Below are positions 28,322-37,500 of a stretch of DNA of 64,000 nt, in pieces (position 1 is the first letter of the stretch; every line of letters starts with the position of its first letter). The position numbers were made by a program, and so were the translations under genes. Source of the stretch: Iodobacter ciconiae. GTDB taxonomy: Bacteria > Pseudomonadota > Gammaproteobacteria > Burkholderiales > Chitinibacteraceae. The stretch spans positions 3,658,001 through 3,722,000 of the forward strand of contig NZ_CP034433.1 in assembly GCF_003952345.1 (NCBI RefSeq), in the 5' to 3' direction. The notes beneath the pieces were generated by a model. The model was given only the letters and a program-made list of their open reading frames with translations, searched no databases and was not told the DNA's origin.

Positions 28322-30199
28322 ATGATAAATTTTAAATCAATTCTACAAAAAATTCATCTGATATGGCTGGGGCGTATTTTATTTTTTGTGCTCAGCACTT
28401 TCCTGGTTATATGGGTAGCTATGCCGCGCGGCCATGCATATCCTTTTCCTTTTGATCTTTTAGATCGTCTCCATGATCAATTAATTAAACAAAGGCTGAT
28501 AAGTATTTCAGAGCAGCGTATTGTATTGGTTGATATTGATGAAGCATCACTTGCTCAATATGGGCGCTGGCCTTGGTCCAGGCAGCAAATGGCACAATTA
28601 CTTAAGCAATTAAATCAACATTATCAGGTGGCGCATATTGGCCTTGATATGATTTTTCCTGAAAATGGTGATTTATTAGGTGATCAGCAAATTGCACAAT
28701 TAGCGGCAGCAAGGCAGCTGACCTTAGCTCAGACCTTTGGTTTTGACCGCAGCCAGAGCATGCAAGTCGGGCAATTGAGTGCAGCAATGCCCTGGGCTGA
28801 TATTCCTGCAACCCCTGCTTTTGGTTTTCTGGCCAATTATTCCGGGCTAGCAGCCCAGGCTCCCTGTGTGGGCCATATTGCGATTACAGCTGATCCGGAT
28901 GGCGTAGTGCGGCGCCAGAGTATGCTGGTGCAGTATGGGGGGAAACTCTATCCTGCATTTGCCCCTGTTTTATTGCGTTGCTGGCTGGGGCAGCAGGGGC
29001 CGCTGCAAGCTGGCGGTGGCAAAATTGAATGGCTGGAAGGTTTATCGGGCCAGCAGATTGTGGCCCGGGACGGTATGGCAGCCATTTCTTTTTTGCGCAA
29101 GGCCGAAGCCTATATTGCAATCTCTGCCAGCGAGATTATGACAGGCAAAGCGCCGGTAGCCGTATTGCGTAATCGTTTGGTGATTGTGGGCTCCAGCGCT
29201 TTGGGCCTTGGCGACTATGTGGCCACTGTTCTGGGGGGGCGTACTCCGGGTATGTTGCTGCATGCACAGTGGTTATCTAAGGCACTTGATCAGTTAGAGC
29301 AAAATCAGCCCGTGCTGGTGATTGGTTTTTCCAACATTATGACGGTTTGGGTTGCTTTATTACTTGGGGTGATTTTTTTGCACGGGCGCAGTAATGCTTT
29401 GCGGCTGAGTTGGGGATTTGCCGTGCTGATGGCCTGGCTGCTGTGGCTAGGCTACACCGGGCAGGAGGTTGGGGCCAATGCCCTGGCTCCGCTTCTTGGC
29501 GGTGTGGTGTTATTGATTCTGGAGGGCGGTCTGGAGTGGTGGTATGCCCAGCAGGGGCGGCGACAGCTTTATCTGGCTTTTCATCAGTATGTGCCGCCGG
29601 CCATTATTGATCAGCTGATTGGCCATAATAGCCAGTCTATTATGTTGCCGCATCGGGTAGAAATCACCTGTCTGTTTGCTGATTTGCAGGGATACACTGG
29701 TATTGCCGAGCGGCTCCCTCCCGAAGAGCTGGCGCATTACACCCGTCATGCTCTGATGCTGCTTACCCAGGCGGTGCTGGATCAGCAGGGTACTTTGGAT
29801 AAATATATGGGCGATGCGCTGTTTGCATTCTGGGGAGCGCCAGCGGCTCAAAGTGATCATGCCAGCCGGGCGCTTAATGCGGCGATTGCCATGCAGCAGG
29901 CTGTGGATCAGCACAACCAAGGTGCTGCCCCGGATAAGCAGATCAAGATACATATTGGTATTCAGACAGGGTTTGTGGTGGTGGGGGATATGGGGACTCC
30001 CTTTCGCAGTACCTATACCGCCATTGGTGATGCGGTGAATGTTTGTGCCCGTTTGCAAAACCTGGCGAGTTTGCACAATGAAAAAATACTGGTGGGGGAA
30101 GACACCGAGCGCCAATTGTCCTACTCACCTTTGCAGCTATATGGCACTGTGTCGTTAAAAGGGCGCAGAGGGGTACAACAGGTTTATCGCTTGCCTTAG
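28322..30199 (+). CDS. CHASE2-domain adenylate/guanylate cyclase
   Basis: About 625 residues from ATG 28322 (an ATG at 28301 is in frame). One N-terminal membrane helix is followed by a periplasmic CHASE2 sensor domain (RIVLVDIDEASLAQYGRWPWSRQQMAQLL). Then come three membrane helices (about 345-420) and a cytoplasmic class III cyclase domain. The cyclase shows LFADLQGYTGIAERL with a metal-binding aspartate, GTLDKYMGDALFAFWGAP with the second, and TYTAIGDAVNVCARLQ. It should make cAMP or cGMP in response to a periplasmic signal. The FecR-domain gene upstream may deliver that signal, and the Crp-like product may read the output. Substrate choice (ATP or GTP) was not resolved. Confidence 0.92.
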   Translation: MINFKSILQKIHLIWLGRILFFVLSTFLVIWVAMPRGHAYPFPFDLLDRLHDQLIKQRLISISEQRIVLVDIDEASLAQYGRWPWSRQQMAQLLKQLNQHYQVAHIGLDMIFPENGDLLGDQQIAQLAAARQLTLAQTFGFDRSQSMQVGQLSAAMPWADIPATPAFGFLANYSGLAAQAPCVGHIAITADPDGVVRRQSMLVQYGGKLYPAFAPVLLRCWLGQQGPLQAGGGKIEWLEGLSGQQIVARDGMAAISFLRKAEAYIAISASEIMTGKAPVAVLRNRLVIVGSSALGLGDYVATVLGGRTPGMLLHAQWLSKALDQLEQNQPVLVIGFSNIMTVWVALLLGVIFLHGRSNALRLSWGFAVLMAWLLWLGYTGQEVGANALAPLLGGVVLLILEGGLEWWYAQQGRRQLYLAFHQYVPPAIIDQLIGHNSQSIMLPHRVEITCLFADLQGYTGIAERLPPEELAHYTRHALMLLTQAVLDQQGTLDKYMGDALFAFWGAPAAQSDHASRALNAAIAMQQAVDQHNQGAAPDKQIKIHIGIQTGFVVVGDMGTPFRSTYTAIGDAVNVCARLQNLASLHNEKILVGEDTERQLSYSPLQLYGTVSLKGRRGVQQVYRLP

Positions 30200-30339
30200 T
30201 GATATTGCTGCTGTGCTCCGGGGGGCTATTTTTACATACTTACAATTTCATATTTTTCTTACAATAAATTCTATTGTCGCAATCAGAATCAAGCAAGTAA
30301 ATTTATAGATTTGTGATTCTGAGCATATACAATAAATAT

Positions 30340-31515
30340 ATGCGCCTCCTTCCTTTCGTTTTGATGACTATTTTGCAAGCGATATATCAGCCTGCCGCCT
30401 TCGCTCGGGCCGGGGATGAGTTATATCAGCAGGCCATTAATGATATTAATCAGCAGCAATGGCAGGAGGCCAGCTGGTTATTAGAAGAGGTACTGCAGCT
30501 TAACCCCAATCATCAGGGGGCTAAAGTTGATTTAATGCTGGCGTATTGCCAACTGGAAGACTTTACCAGAGCGGGTGATCTACAGCGGCAACTGCGTGCC
30601 CTGCCGGTATTGCCACATGCCATTAGTGATCTGATCCGGCAAAAAATGGAACAAGGTTGTACCGAAAAAACTCAATGGCAGGGACAGCTGCAAAGCTGGG
30701 TGGCAAGGGATAGTAATCTGGATCAGGGCAGCTCCAAGCGCTGGCTGGAGGTGACTTTACCTGATGGTGTTTTTAATCTGGAAGTCGATCAAAGCAGCTT
30801 GCCAAGATCTGGCTGGCTGGCCGGGGTAGAAGTACAAGCGATGGCAACCCCGCCCGGTGGTCAGCAGTGGGCTTTGCATGCCGGAGCAGTACAAAGCTGG
30901 CCGCAAAGTGGCCAGAGCATGCGCTGGTTTGGTGGATTCTGGCAGCCGCAAGTACGTAGTAACTGGGGAGTAGGTTTGCAGCAATTCTGGCTGGGTAGCA
31001 AGTCTTATCAGAGCAGTATGTTGCTGGAATACCGCGGCTTACCATCTATTGCCCGTATCGAATCCTTATTACGATTGCGTGCACAGTTTGTAGATATTGC
31101 TCCCCGCTATCAAAGCCTGCATAGCGAGTGGCGAGGGCAGTATATCAGCCAGTGGCGGGATCTGTGGCTGGATAACCGTGCCCAGCTGGGATTCGAATTT
31201 TCTCCCCAACGCCCTGGCGGTAATCAATACAGTGCTGAGCTGAGCAGCAAAATAATTTACCCTCGGGGTTCGCATAGCCTGGAGCTGCAATTGCGAGCCA
31301 GAATTGCCCAGGATCAGCAGGGGTATAGCCCGCTGCTTGAATACAATCAGCTAAGACAAAGTGTGCAAACTCATGCCTCTTTTGCTTATCAGTGGAATAG
31401 TCAGCGGCTGGGCAGATGGCGTTTGGAATATCTCTATCAGGAGCAAAGCGACAGGTTGCCGCTGTTTTCCTGGCAAAAAAAATTGATTTCACTCTCTTAT
31501 AAGCAGGATTTTTAA
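30340..31515 (+). CDS. exported TPR / outer-membrane beta-barrel protein
   Basis: 391 residues from ATG 30340; the N-terminus MRLLPFVLMTILQAIYQPAAFA is a signal peptide with cleavage near AFA-RAG. A short TPR region follows (about 25-100: LYQQAINDINQQQWQEASWLLEEVLQLNPNHQGAKVDLMLAYCQLED). The remainder is a series of alternating aromatic/polar strands ending LISLSYKQDF, with the terminal phenylalanine typical of barrels assembled by BamA. The plan resembles surface-lipoprotein-assembly (Slam/DUF560)-type proteins, but I am not sure of the family. It follows the FecR and cyclase genes on the same strand, so it may be their outer-membrane partner. Confidence 0.65.
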   Translation: MRLLPFVLMTILQAIYQPAAFARAGDELYQQAINDINQQQWQEASWLLEEVLQLNPNHQGAKVDLMLAYCQLEDFTRAGDLQRQLRALPVLPHAISDLIRQKMEQGCTEKTQWQGQLQSWVARDSNLDQGSSKRWLEVTLPDGVFNLEVDQSSLPRSGWLAGVEVQAMATPPGGQQWALHAGAVQSWPQSGQSMRWFGGFWQPQVRSNWGVGLQQFWLGSKSYQSSMLLEYRGLPSIARIESLLRLRAQFVDIAPRYQSLHSEWRGQYISQWRDLWLDNRAQLGFEFSPQRPGGNQYSAELSSKIIYPRGSHSLELQLRARIAQDQQGYSPLLEYNQLRQSVQTHASFAYQWNSQRLGRWRLEYLYQEQSDRLPLFSWQKKLISLSYKQDF

Positions 31516-31669
31516 GGGGTGGGTAGGGGCATAGACCACTGGCAGGCAGTTTTAATGCGTCGAGCATCTCGCTGATATGCCCGGTAGCAGGTGCTCTGGC
31601 TGTCTCTGTGCTTTTGCCGGTCGGTAGTGATTTATAGATGTAAGATTATTGACAGCTTGTAATTGATTT

Positions 31670-32431
31670 TTAAAGCTCACCCAATAGCCAGGAGCTGGTA
31701 AAGGCAAAGTATTCGCGCAGCCAGGCGTTGTAGCGTATCGCAAGTGGTGTAGGTGCTGAGGCGTAATCTACAATCGGAAAGCCTTGTTTTCTGGCAATTT
31801 TTGATGCGCGTAAAGTATGAAAATCGTTGGTAATAATCAGTACCGGCTCTGTTGCTTTGGTTTTTAGCAGACGATGGCTAAATAGCAGGTTTTCTTCTGT
31901 GCTGGTGCTTTGGTCTTCCTGCAATATGCGCTGCGGAGCAACGCCGTGGGCTAGTAAATAGCGCTGCATCGCATTGGCTTCACTGATTTCCTCACTAAAG
32001 CCCTGCCCCCCCGAAACCACAAGTTGCGCCTTAGGATATTGAGCGGCATAAATGAGCGCAGTATCAAGGCGGGCACGCAGCATGGGGCTGGGCTGTGTGC
32101 CATCTAGGCCTGAGCCGAGCACAATCAGAGTAGAGGGCTGGTGCCGAATGCGGTCAGGTACGGTAAGTTTGTAGAAAAAAGCCAGCAAAGATATCAGCCA
32201 GAAGGCCGAAAAGAGTTTAAACCAGGGCCATAAGCGTTGCCGGTAGCTTTGGGCCGCCAGCCAGCGCTGCCAACTGGCATATTTTAAGCTGAAACTTAAT
32301 AGGCCCAGGCCCAAGATGGCTGGGAAAATAGTGCCTACATTGAATTTGCCGGTACTAAAAAGCACCAGCGCATCAATTAACAGGATGCTGCCGATGAATG
32401 CCTGTAAACGTGCTAAGTATTTATTTTGCAT
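31670..32431 (-). CDS. YdcF/SanA-like DUF218 membrane protein
   Basis: 253 residues with two to three N-terminal membrane helices (about 12-35 and 65-90) and a C-terminal DUF218 domain. LIVLGSGLDGTQPSPMLRARLDTALIYAAQYPKAQLVVSGGQG is the nucleotide-fold opening, and ILQEDQSTSTEENLLFSHRLL and LIITNDFHTLRASKIARKQGF are the usual second half. Family members (ElyC, SanA, YdcF) are linked to envelope integrity and lipid-carrier metabolism; the exact reaction is unclear. It stands alone on the minus strand. Confidence 0.85.
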   Translation of the reverse strand: MQNKYLARLQAFIGSILLIDALVLFSTGKFNVGTIFPAILGLGLLSFSLKYASWQRWLAAQSYRQRLWPWFKLFSAFWLISLLAFFYKLTVPDRIRHQPSTLIVLGSGLDGTQPSPMLRARLDTALIYAAQYPKAQLVVSGGQGFSEEISEANAMQRYLLAHGVAPQRILQEDQSTSTEENLLFSHRLLKTKATEPVLIITNDFHTLRASKIARKQGFPIVDYASAPTPLAIRYNAWLREYFAFTSSWLLGEL

Positions 32432-32596
32432 TTAGGGGAGGCTCAAACGGTATGGGTAGCGTTTTTGCAAGGGATGGTCTTTGCAATTTTGGGACGCAAA
32501 AAAAGGTTAATATCGCGTTGTATATGCGAGGCAAGGCTGGTTGTTGTAGATCCAGGTGAATAGTATGAAGGCATAAACGGCTTACCCGGTAGGCAT

Positions 32597-32642
32597 AAAA
32601 AAACGTCTGAGCTCACATACTGTTGTATGTAAGCGCCAGACG
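32597..32642 (-). terminator. rho-independent terminator downstream of sodB
   Basis: On the minus strand, CGTCTG-GCGC-TTACATAC pairs with GTATGTGA-GCTC-AGACG around a small AACA loop and is followed by seven T (the A7 at 32597-32603 of the + strand). It lies 80 bp after the sodB stop and is oriented to end that transcript. Confidence 0.85.
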
Positions 32643-32722
32643 CTTATAGATAGGCTGATGCTGGTGCAGGGAAGGGGGCCGCTATTTCTACAAAAAATAA
32701 CAGATCCCTGCGTGGTGATCAG

Positions 32723-33316
32723 TTAGGCCGCTAAGCGTGCAGCTACTACATCCCAGTCAACCAGTTTCCAGAAGCCTGTCAGGTAGTTAGGACGGCTGTT
32801 GCGGTAGTCGATGTAGTAAGCATGTTCCCAAACGTCACAGGTTAGCAGTGCTGTGTCAGCCGTTGTCAGTGGAGTTGCCGCCGCTGAAGTATTTACAATA
32901 TCGAGCGAGCCATCTGCTTTTTTAACCAGCCAGGTCCAGCCAGAGCCAAAGTTACCGGCGGCAGAAGCATTGAAAGCGTCCTGAAACTTGGCAAATGAGC
33001 CCCACTTAGCATCAATGGCAGCAGCCAGAGCGCCAGCAGGAGCACGATCGGCGGCCTCTGCATTTGGTTTAAAGCCCAGCCAGAAGAAAGTATGGTTCCA
33101 AACTTGCGCCGCATTATTGAACAGGCCGCCAGCAGGTGCTTTTTTAACGATGTCTTCAAGTGACAATGATTCGTTATCAGTGCCCTTGATTAGATTATTC
33201 AGATTGGTAATGTAAGTTTGGTGATGCTTGCCATAGTGGTACGACAGCGTTTCAGCTGACATAAATGGAGCAAGTGCATCTTGTGCGTAAGGCAATTGAG
33301 GTAGCTTGTGTTCCAT
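32723..33316 (-). CDS. sodB: superoxide dismutase, Fe type
   Basis: 197 residues. The enzyme disproportionates superoxide in the cytoplasm. Metal ligands match the family: H27 in SYHYGKHH, H75 in VWNHTFFW, D161 and H165 in [32 protein letters not shown] and the glycine/tryptophan run [10 protein letters not shown] favour the iron form over the manganese form. The start is confirmed by a GGAG ribosome site 7 bases before the ATG. Single-gene transcript with a strong terminator. Metal choice is inferred from sequence type. Confidence 0.96.
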   Translation of the reverse strand: MEHKLPQLPYAQDALAPFMSAETLSYHYGKHHQTYITNLNNLIKGTDNESLSLEDIVKKAPAGGLFNNAAQVWNHTFFWLGFKPNAEAADRAPAGALAAAIDAKWGSFAKFQDAFNASAAGNFGSGWTWLVKKADGSLDIVNTSAAATPLTTADTALLTCDVWEHAYYIDYRNSRPNYLTGFWKLVDWDVVAARLAA

Positions 33317-33620
33317 TGTGATCTCCGATGGGGTATGTTTTTAGGCGTAAAACAGCTTGAGTAAATGTTGGGACTTAGCGATCTTATTTCAAGCGTTCGA
33401 CTGAGTGAGTGTCGGTATTTTGCCAGCTTTTCGCTAAATTAAGTCGTTAATCTGTGCCAAATGATCATTAAGCCACTTATGCTTACGCTATGGTTGCAGT
33501 AACAGGGCAAAGGCGTTGTGCCAGGTGGTAAAAACACTCGGTTTTGGGGCAAGCAGCTGGCTGTGGTATCTTTCGCCGTCTGCAAAAGTTGTCGGTAAGA
33601 CCGGCTTCGGGAATTTAAAA
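33317..33620. other. intergenic region between sodB and the CobD-like gene
   Basis: 304 bp between two divergent genes, so it should carry both promoters. On the minus strand TTGAAA, 17 bp, AACATT about 50 bp before sodB is a possible but weak promoter. No convincing gene or other element seen. Confidence 0.4.
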
Positions 33621-34547
33621 ATGACTATTCTTGCACTTATTATTGCACTGGCTCTGGAGCAGTTCCGGCCTTTATCTAATCGTAATCTGTTTACGCTGGC
33701 TTTTGTACGCCTTGCCAACCAGCTGGAACGTGGTTTGAACGCAGGTGAGCTTCGTAATGGTATGGGGGCCTGGTTGTTGCTGGTGTTGCCCCTGCTGATT
33801 GTATCACTCGTCATTTACATGTTGCTTTGCCGTGTAAATGTGGGGTTTGCCCTGCTTTGGGATGTCGCCATCCTCTATTTGACGATGGGTTTTCGCCAGT
33901 TCAGCCATGCTTTTTCAGGGATTTCTAAAGCTTTGCAGGCTGACGATCTGGAAACCGCCCGTGTTTTGCTTGCAGATTGGAGCGGGCAGCATACTTCCGA
34001 AATGAGTGCGGATGAGGTCTCCAGAATGGCTATCGAGCAGGGCCTTGCGGATTCTTATCGTTATGTATTTGGTACATTATTCTGGTTTGTGGTGCTGGCC
34101 TGGTTTGCCGGCCCGGCCGGGGCGCTGCTTTATCGTTCAGCCAGTTTACTTGCGCAAAAGTGGGGGCGCAGCTCGGGCTCGTTTGGCCGCTTCTCGGTAC
34201 TGGCGCTGGAAGTGCTTGATTATCTGCCGGTGCGTCTGACCGCAGCCAGTTTTGCAATTATGGGCAATTTTGAAGATGCCGTTTATTGCTGGCGCACGCA
34301 GGCTCAAAGCTGGTCGGATTATATTGATGGCATTTTGTTATCGAGTGGTGCTGGTGCAATTGGTGTGCGCCTGGGTGACACGCTGCATCAGGATCACACC
34401 GTGAAATTTCGCCCTGAACTCGGGGTAGGCGAGGCTGCTACACCAGACTATCTGGCAAGTGCTGTGGGCCTGATCTGGCGCACGGCTATTTTGTGGATTG
34501 CACTGGTCTTACTATTTAGCCTTGGTTCATGGTTGGGAAGCGTTTAA
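33621..34547 (+). CDS. CobD/CbiB-like (AmpE-related) inner-membrane protein
   Basis: 308 residues from ATG 33621; an upstream in-frame start would add a non-family leader. The N-terminus MTILALIIALALEQFRPLS, the loop LTMGFRQFSHAFSGISKALQADDLETARVLLADWSG, and LIEQG-type text MAIEQGLADSYRYVFGTLFWFVVLAWFAGPAGALLYR are the pattern of CobD/CbiB proteins in betaproteobacteria. Five or so membrane helices. No cobalamin genes are nearby, so a role in cobinamide synthesis is doubtful; the AmpE-like branch is the alternative. Function unsettled. Confidence 0.75.
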   Translation: MTILALIIALALEQFRPLSNRNLFTLAFVRLANQLERGLNAGELRNGMGAWLLLVLPLLIVSLVIYMLLCRVNVGFALLWDVAILYLTMGFRQFSHAFSGISKALQADDLETARVLLADWSGQHTSEMSADEVSRMAIEQGLADSYRYVFGTLFWFVVLAWFAGPAGALLYRSASLLAQKWGRSSGSFGRFSVLALEVLDYLPVRLTAASFAIMGNFEDAVYCWRTQAQSWSDYIDGILLSSGAGAIGVRLGDTLHQDHTVKFRPELGVGEAATPDYLASAVGLIWRTAILWIALVLLFSLGSWLGSV

Positions 34548-34706
34548 ATCGTTGAGCAGTCTTCTGTTTTCGAAACATGATCATCTCCGGTAAAACGATG
34601 CGAATATGACGGGCTGATGCGCTAAGTTGCTTCGGTAGCCTGTTTCTAGCCATATTTTGAGCTCATTTAAAAGCGGGCATTTGCCCACTCTCTGAGGAAT
34701 TTGTCA

Positions 34707-35357
34707 GTGCCTAGTATCAGAATCGATCAAACCGACCTTCGCGTGAACAATATCTTTTGTGTTGCCCGCAATTATGTTGCCCATGCTGCAGAAATGGGGG
34801 CCAGCATTGGCAGCGAGCCGGTGGTATTTATTAAGCCCAATTCTGCTGTGCTGCAATCTGGCCAGGCATTGCAGCTACCCGAATGGTCTGAAGATGTGCA
34901 TCATGAAGCTGAACTCGTCGTAGCGATTGGTCGTGGAGGTAAAAATATCCGCAGGGAAAACGCACTGGAACATGTTGCAGCTTATGCGCTGGGGCTGGAT
35001 TTAACCGCCCGCGATATACAGGCAGAAGCCAAGAAAAAAGGTATGCCGTGGACTTTGGCCAAAGGCTTTGACGGTGCTGCGGTGCTGACGCAGTTTGTGC
35101 CTGCCAGCGTGATTAGCAATCCGTTTGAATTAGAGTTCACCTTAGAAATCAATGGCAAAAGCAAGCAGCATGCTGATACGCGGTTAATGGCCTTTGATGT
35201 GGCTACCCTGATTTCGTGGATTTCCAGCCGGTTTACGCTGCAGGCTGGAGATTTAATTTATACCGGCACGCCAGAAGGGGTCGGGCAGCTTCATTCGGGT
35301 GATCAGCTAAGGCTGACGCTGGGCGATCTAATCGAAGAGAAGTTTGTCGTGGCTTGA
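34707..35357 (+). CDS. fumarylacetoacetate hydrolase family protein (YcgM-like)
   Basis: 216 residues from GTG 34707, preferred over TTG 34701 because the GAGGA ribosome site (34693-34698) is then correctly spaced. Family signatures are CVARNYVAHAAEMG, PVVFIKPNSAVLQSG, the metal-ligand strand VHHEAELVVAIGRGGKNI, DLTARDIQAEAKKKGMPWTLAKGFDG, and DLIYTGTPEGVGQL. These enzymes hydrolyse or decarboxylate acylpyruvates and related oxoacids using Mg2+ or Mn2+. The small single-domain form resembles E. coli YcgM. Stand-alone gene; true substrate unknown. Confidence 0.88.
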   Translation: MPSIRIDQTDLRVNNIFCVARNYVAHAAEMGASIGSEPVVFIKPNSAVLQSGQALQLPEWSEDVHHEAELVVAIGRGGKNIRRENALEHVAAYALGLDLTARDIQAEAKKKGMPWTLAKGFDGAAVLTQFVPASVISNPFELEFTLEINGKSKQHADTRLMAFDVATLISWISSRFTLQAGDLIYTGTPEGVGQLHSGDQLRLTLGDLIEEKFVVA

Positions 35358-35419
35358 GGGGGGGCTTTGAAAACAATGTATGCGGCGTGCAAAAGTCCTT
35401 TTTACACGCCGCTTTCAAT

Positions 35420-36433
35420 TTAAACCGCAGGCAGGCTGGATAAATCCCAGCGGGGTTGTACGGCATAGCTGCCTGCCGGTGTGGCAAATTTCAAGCGCTG
35501 TGCACCTGCAAAGGCAATCATCGCGCCATTGTCGGTGCATAGCTCCAGTGGCGGGTAAAAGACTTCAAAGCGGCGTTTTTTGGCTGCAGCATCAAGCCCT
35601 GCACGCAGCTGCTTATTTGCACCCACGCCGCCGGCAATCACCAGGCGGTTCATTCCAGTTTGCTTCAGTGCTGCCAGGCATTTTTTACTGAGCACTTCTA
35701 CCACTGCCTCTTGAAATGCGGCGCAAATATCGGCTTGTGTTTGCACGTCAAGCTCGTCCTGTTTGCTTACCAATTGCAGTACGGCTGTTTTTAGGCCGCT
35801 AAAGCTAAAGTCCAGGTTGCTAGAATGCAACATCGGGCGGGGCAAGTTAAAACGTTTGGCGTCACCCAGCTCGGCCAATTTAGAGAGTGCCGGGCCTCCG
35901 GGATAACCCAAGCCTAATAATTTGGCGGATTTATCAAATGCTTCGCCCGCTGCATCATCCACTGTTTCGCCCAGAATTTCGTACTGGCCAATGCCGCGCA
36001 CGGCCATTAGCTGCGTGTGTCCGCCGGAAACCAGCAGAGCAATAAAGGGAAACTGCGGGGCGGGGTCTGCCAGTAGCGGAGAAAGCAAATGCCCTTCCAG
36101 GTGGTGTATGGCAACTACTGGCTTGCCCAGAGAAAATGCGAGAGCATTGGCAACAGAAGCGCCTACCAGTAGCGCACCGGCAAGCCCGGGGCCTGCGGTG
36201 TAGGCCACTGCATCAATATCTGCCAGTGTTTTGCCTGATTCTGCCAAACAGGCTGAAGTAAGAGGGAGCGCGCGGCGAATGTGATCACGCGAAGCGAGCT
36301 CGGGCACAACTCCGCCATATTCGGTATGCATGGCGATTTGCGAGTGGATTTGATGCGCAAGCAAGCCCGCTTCGGTGTCGTATAGCGCAATACCGGTTTC
36401 GTCACAAGAAGATTCAATGCCTAATACCAGCAT
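35420..36433 (-). CDS. tsaD: tRNA N6-adenosine threonylcarbamoyltransferase
   Basis: 337 residues, the standard length. It transfers the threonylcarbamoyl group to A37 of ANN-decoding tRNAs together with TsaB and Tsa[16 protein letters not shown] opens the ASKHA fold; H111 and H115 in [10 protein letters not shown] are the metal ligands; VSGGHTQLM and the C-terminal [13 protein letters not shown] and [12 protein letters not shown] are conserved nucleotide-site segments. It is divergent from rpsU, the classic arrangement next to the macromolecular synthesis operon. Confidence 0.97.
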   Translation of the reverse strand: MLVLGIESSCDETGIALYDTEAGLLAHQIHSQIAMHTEYGGVVPELASRDHIRRALPLTSACLAESGKTLADIDAVAYTAGPGLAGALLVGASVANALAFSLGKPVVAIHHLEGHLLSPLLADPAPQFPFIALLVSGGHTQLMAVRGIGQYEILGETVDDAAGEAFDKSAKLLGLGYPGGPALSKLAELGDAKRFNLPRPMLHSSNLDFSFSGLKTAVLQLVSKQDELDVQTQADICAAFQEAVVEVLSKKCLAALKQTGMNRLVIAGGVGANKQLRAGLDAAAKKRRFEVFYPPLELCTDNGAMIAFAGAQRLKFATPAGSYAVQPRWDLSSLPAV

Positions 36434-36517
36434 GCCGATACTCTATAAAAAAGGAAGGTAATGCGCTATATTAGCGGGCTGTTGCAGATCTATAAAGCAC
36501 TGTTAGTCGATTGGGCT

Positions 36518-36546
36518 TTGACAGGTGACAATAGTTTATGGATAAT
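36518..36546 (+). promoter_or_regulatory. sigma70 promoter of rpsU
   Basis: TTGACA at 36518-36523 and GATAAT at 36541-36546 are separated by 17 bp, a near-consensus pair about 63 bp upstream of the rpsU ATG. It lies in the tsaD-rpsU divergent gap. Confidence 0.75.
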
Positions 36547-36608
36547 GCTACGCCTTGATTGATGTAAACGATTCGGTCTTTCAGATCATCGTAAAACAGG
36601 ATTGCTCG

Positions 36609-36821
36609 ATGCCTAACGTACGCGTAAAAGAAAATGAACCGTTTGAAGTTGCGATGCGTCGCTTCAAGCGTGCTGTTGAAAAAACTGGCCTGCTGACAGA
36701 CCTTCGCTCACGCGAATTCTACGAAAAGCCAACGGCTGAACGTAAACGCAAACAAGCTGCTGCTGTAAAGCGTCAGCACAAGCGTCTGCGTAGCCAAACA
36801 CTGCCACCAAAACTTTACTAA
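36609..36821 (+). CDS. rpsU: 30S ribosomal protein S21
   Basis: 70 residues from ATG 36609; an upstream in-frame start is ruled out by the family N-terminus [25 protein letters not shown]. The protein binds the 30S platform and helps initiation by base pairing with mRNA leaders. The remaining sequence [23 protein letters not shown] and the basic tail are typical. First gene of the rpsU-yqeY-dnaG-rpoD block, with its own promoter and a hairpin behind it that probably sets its higher expression. Confidence 0.97.
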   Translation: MPNVRVKENEPFEVAMRRFKRAVEKTGLLTDLRSREFYEKPTAERKRKQAAAVKRQHKRLRSQTLPPKLY

Positions 36822-36846
36822 GAGTTTTTGTAGCAGCGCATGCCGG

Positions 36847-36870
36847 AAGGTCGCCTAGAGCGGCCTTTTA
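36847..36870 (+). terminator. partial terminator after rpsU
   Basis: AAGGTCGC pairs with GCGGCCTT (one G-T pair) around CTAGA and is followed by TTTTA. It is only 26 bp after the rpsU stop and may lower read-through into the rest of the operon. Confidence 0.6.
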
Positions 36871-36984
36871 GCATTTCTACTTAATTGGATTGCCGCAGGC
36901 TCCGGAAGAGTCGGGCAGGCTTTATGCTGGGCCTGACGTTGCATATAAACCTGCGTCGATCTGATTTAATCACAGGGAATGACC

Positions 36985-37428
36985 ATGACTCTCAGACTGC
37001 AAATTCAGAACGACATGAAAACTGCAATGAAAGCGAAAGAGGCCGATCGCCTTGGTACGATTCGTCTTTTGCTGGCGGCGATTAAACAGCGTGAAGTAGA
37101 TGAGCGAATTGAGCTGGATGATGCTGCGGTCACCGCCGTAATTGAAAAAATGCTTAAGCAGCGCAAAGATAGTATTCAGCAGTTTGAGGCAGCAAATCGC
37201 CAGGATTTAGCCGACAAAGAGAAACTGGAAGTCGTGGTGCTGGCCGCCTATATGCCGCAACAGTGCTCGCCGGAAGAGATTGCAGCAGCAGTTGCTGCCG
37301 CGATTGCCGCGCATGGCAAGACACCTGCAGCAATGGGTAAAATTATGGCCGATCTGAAGGCTGCTTTGTCTGGCCGGGCTGATATGAGCGAAGTATCCAA
37401 GCTGGTTAAAGCGGGGATGGCAGCTTAA
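36985..37428 (+). CDS. yqeY: GatB/YqeY domain protein
   Basis: 147 residues from ATG 36985, which has AGGGA at a normal spacing (an ATG at 36979 abuts the same site). The YqeY fold is seen in TLRLQIQNDMKTAMKAKEADRLGTIRLLLAAIKQREVDER and the C-terminal helical part AAMGKIMADLKAALSGRADMSEVSKLVKAG. The family is related to the tail of GatB, which binds tRNA, but its job as a free protein is not established. Its place between rpsU and dnaG is usual in betaproteobacteria. A GGCGGGT/ACCCGCC hairpin (37439-37455) follows. Confidence 0.93.
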   Translation: MTLRLQIQNDMKTAMKAKEADRLGTIRLLLAAIKQREVDERIELDDAAVTAVIEKMLKQRKDSIQQFEAANRQDLADKEKLEVVVLAAYMPQQCSPEEIAAAVAAAIAAHGKTPAAMGKIMADLKAALSGRADMSEVSKLVKAGMAA

Positions 37429-37500
37429 GTTGTGTAAAGGCGGGTGAAACCCGCCACCCTGGAGCCGAGTCCATCTTATTAAGGCAAAAAACAGCACAAG

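Noticed and set aside
29510..30115. Minus-strand open frame of about 200 codons opposite the cyclase domain
   Set aside because: Antisense to conserved class III cyclase motifs, with no domain of its own.
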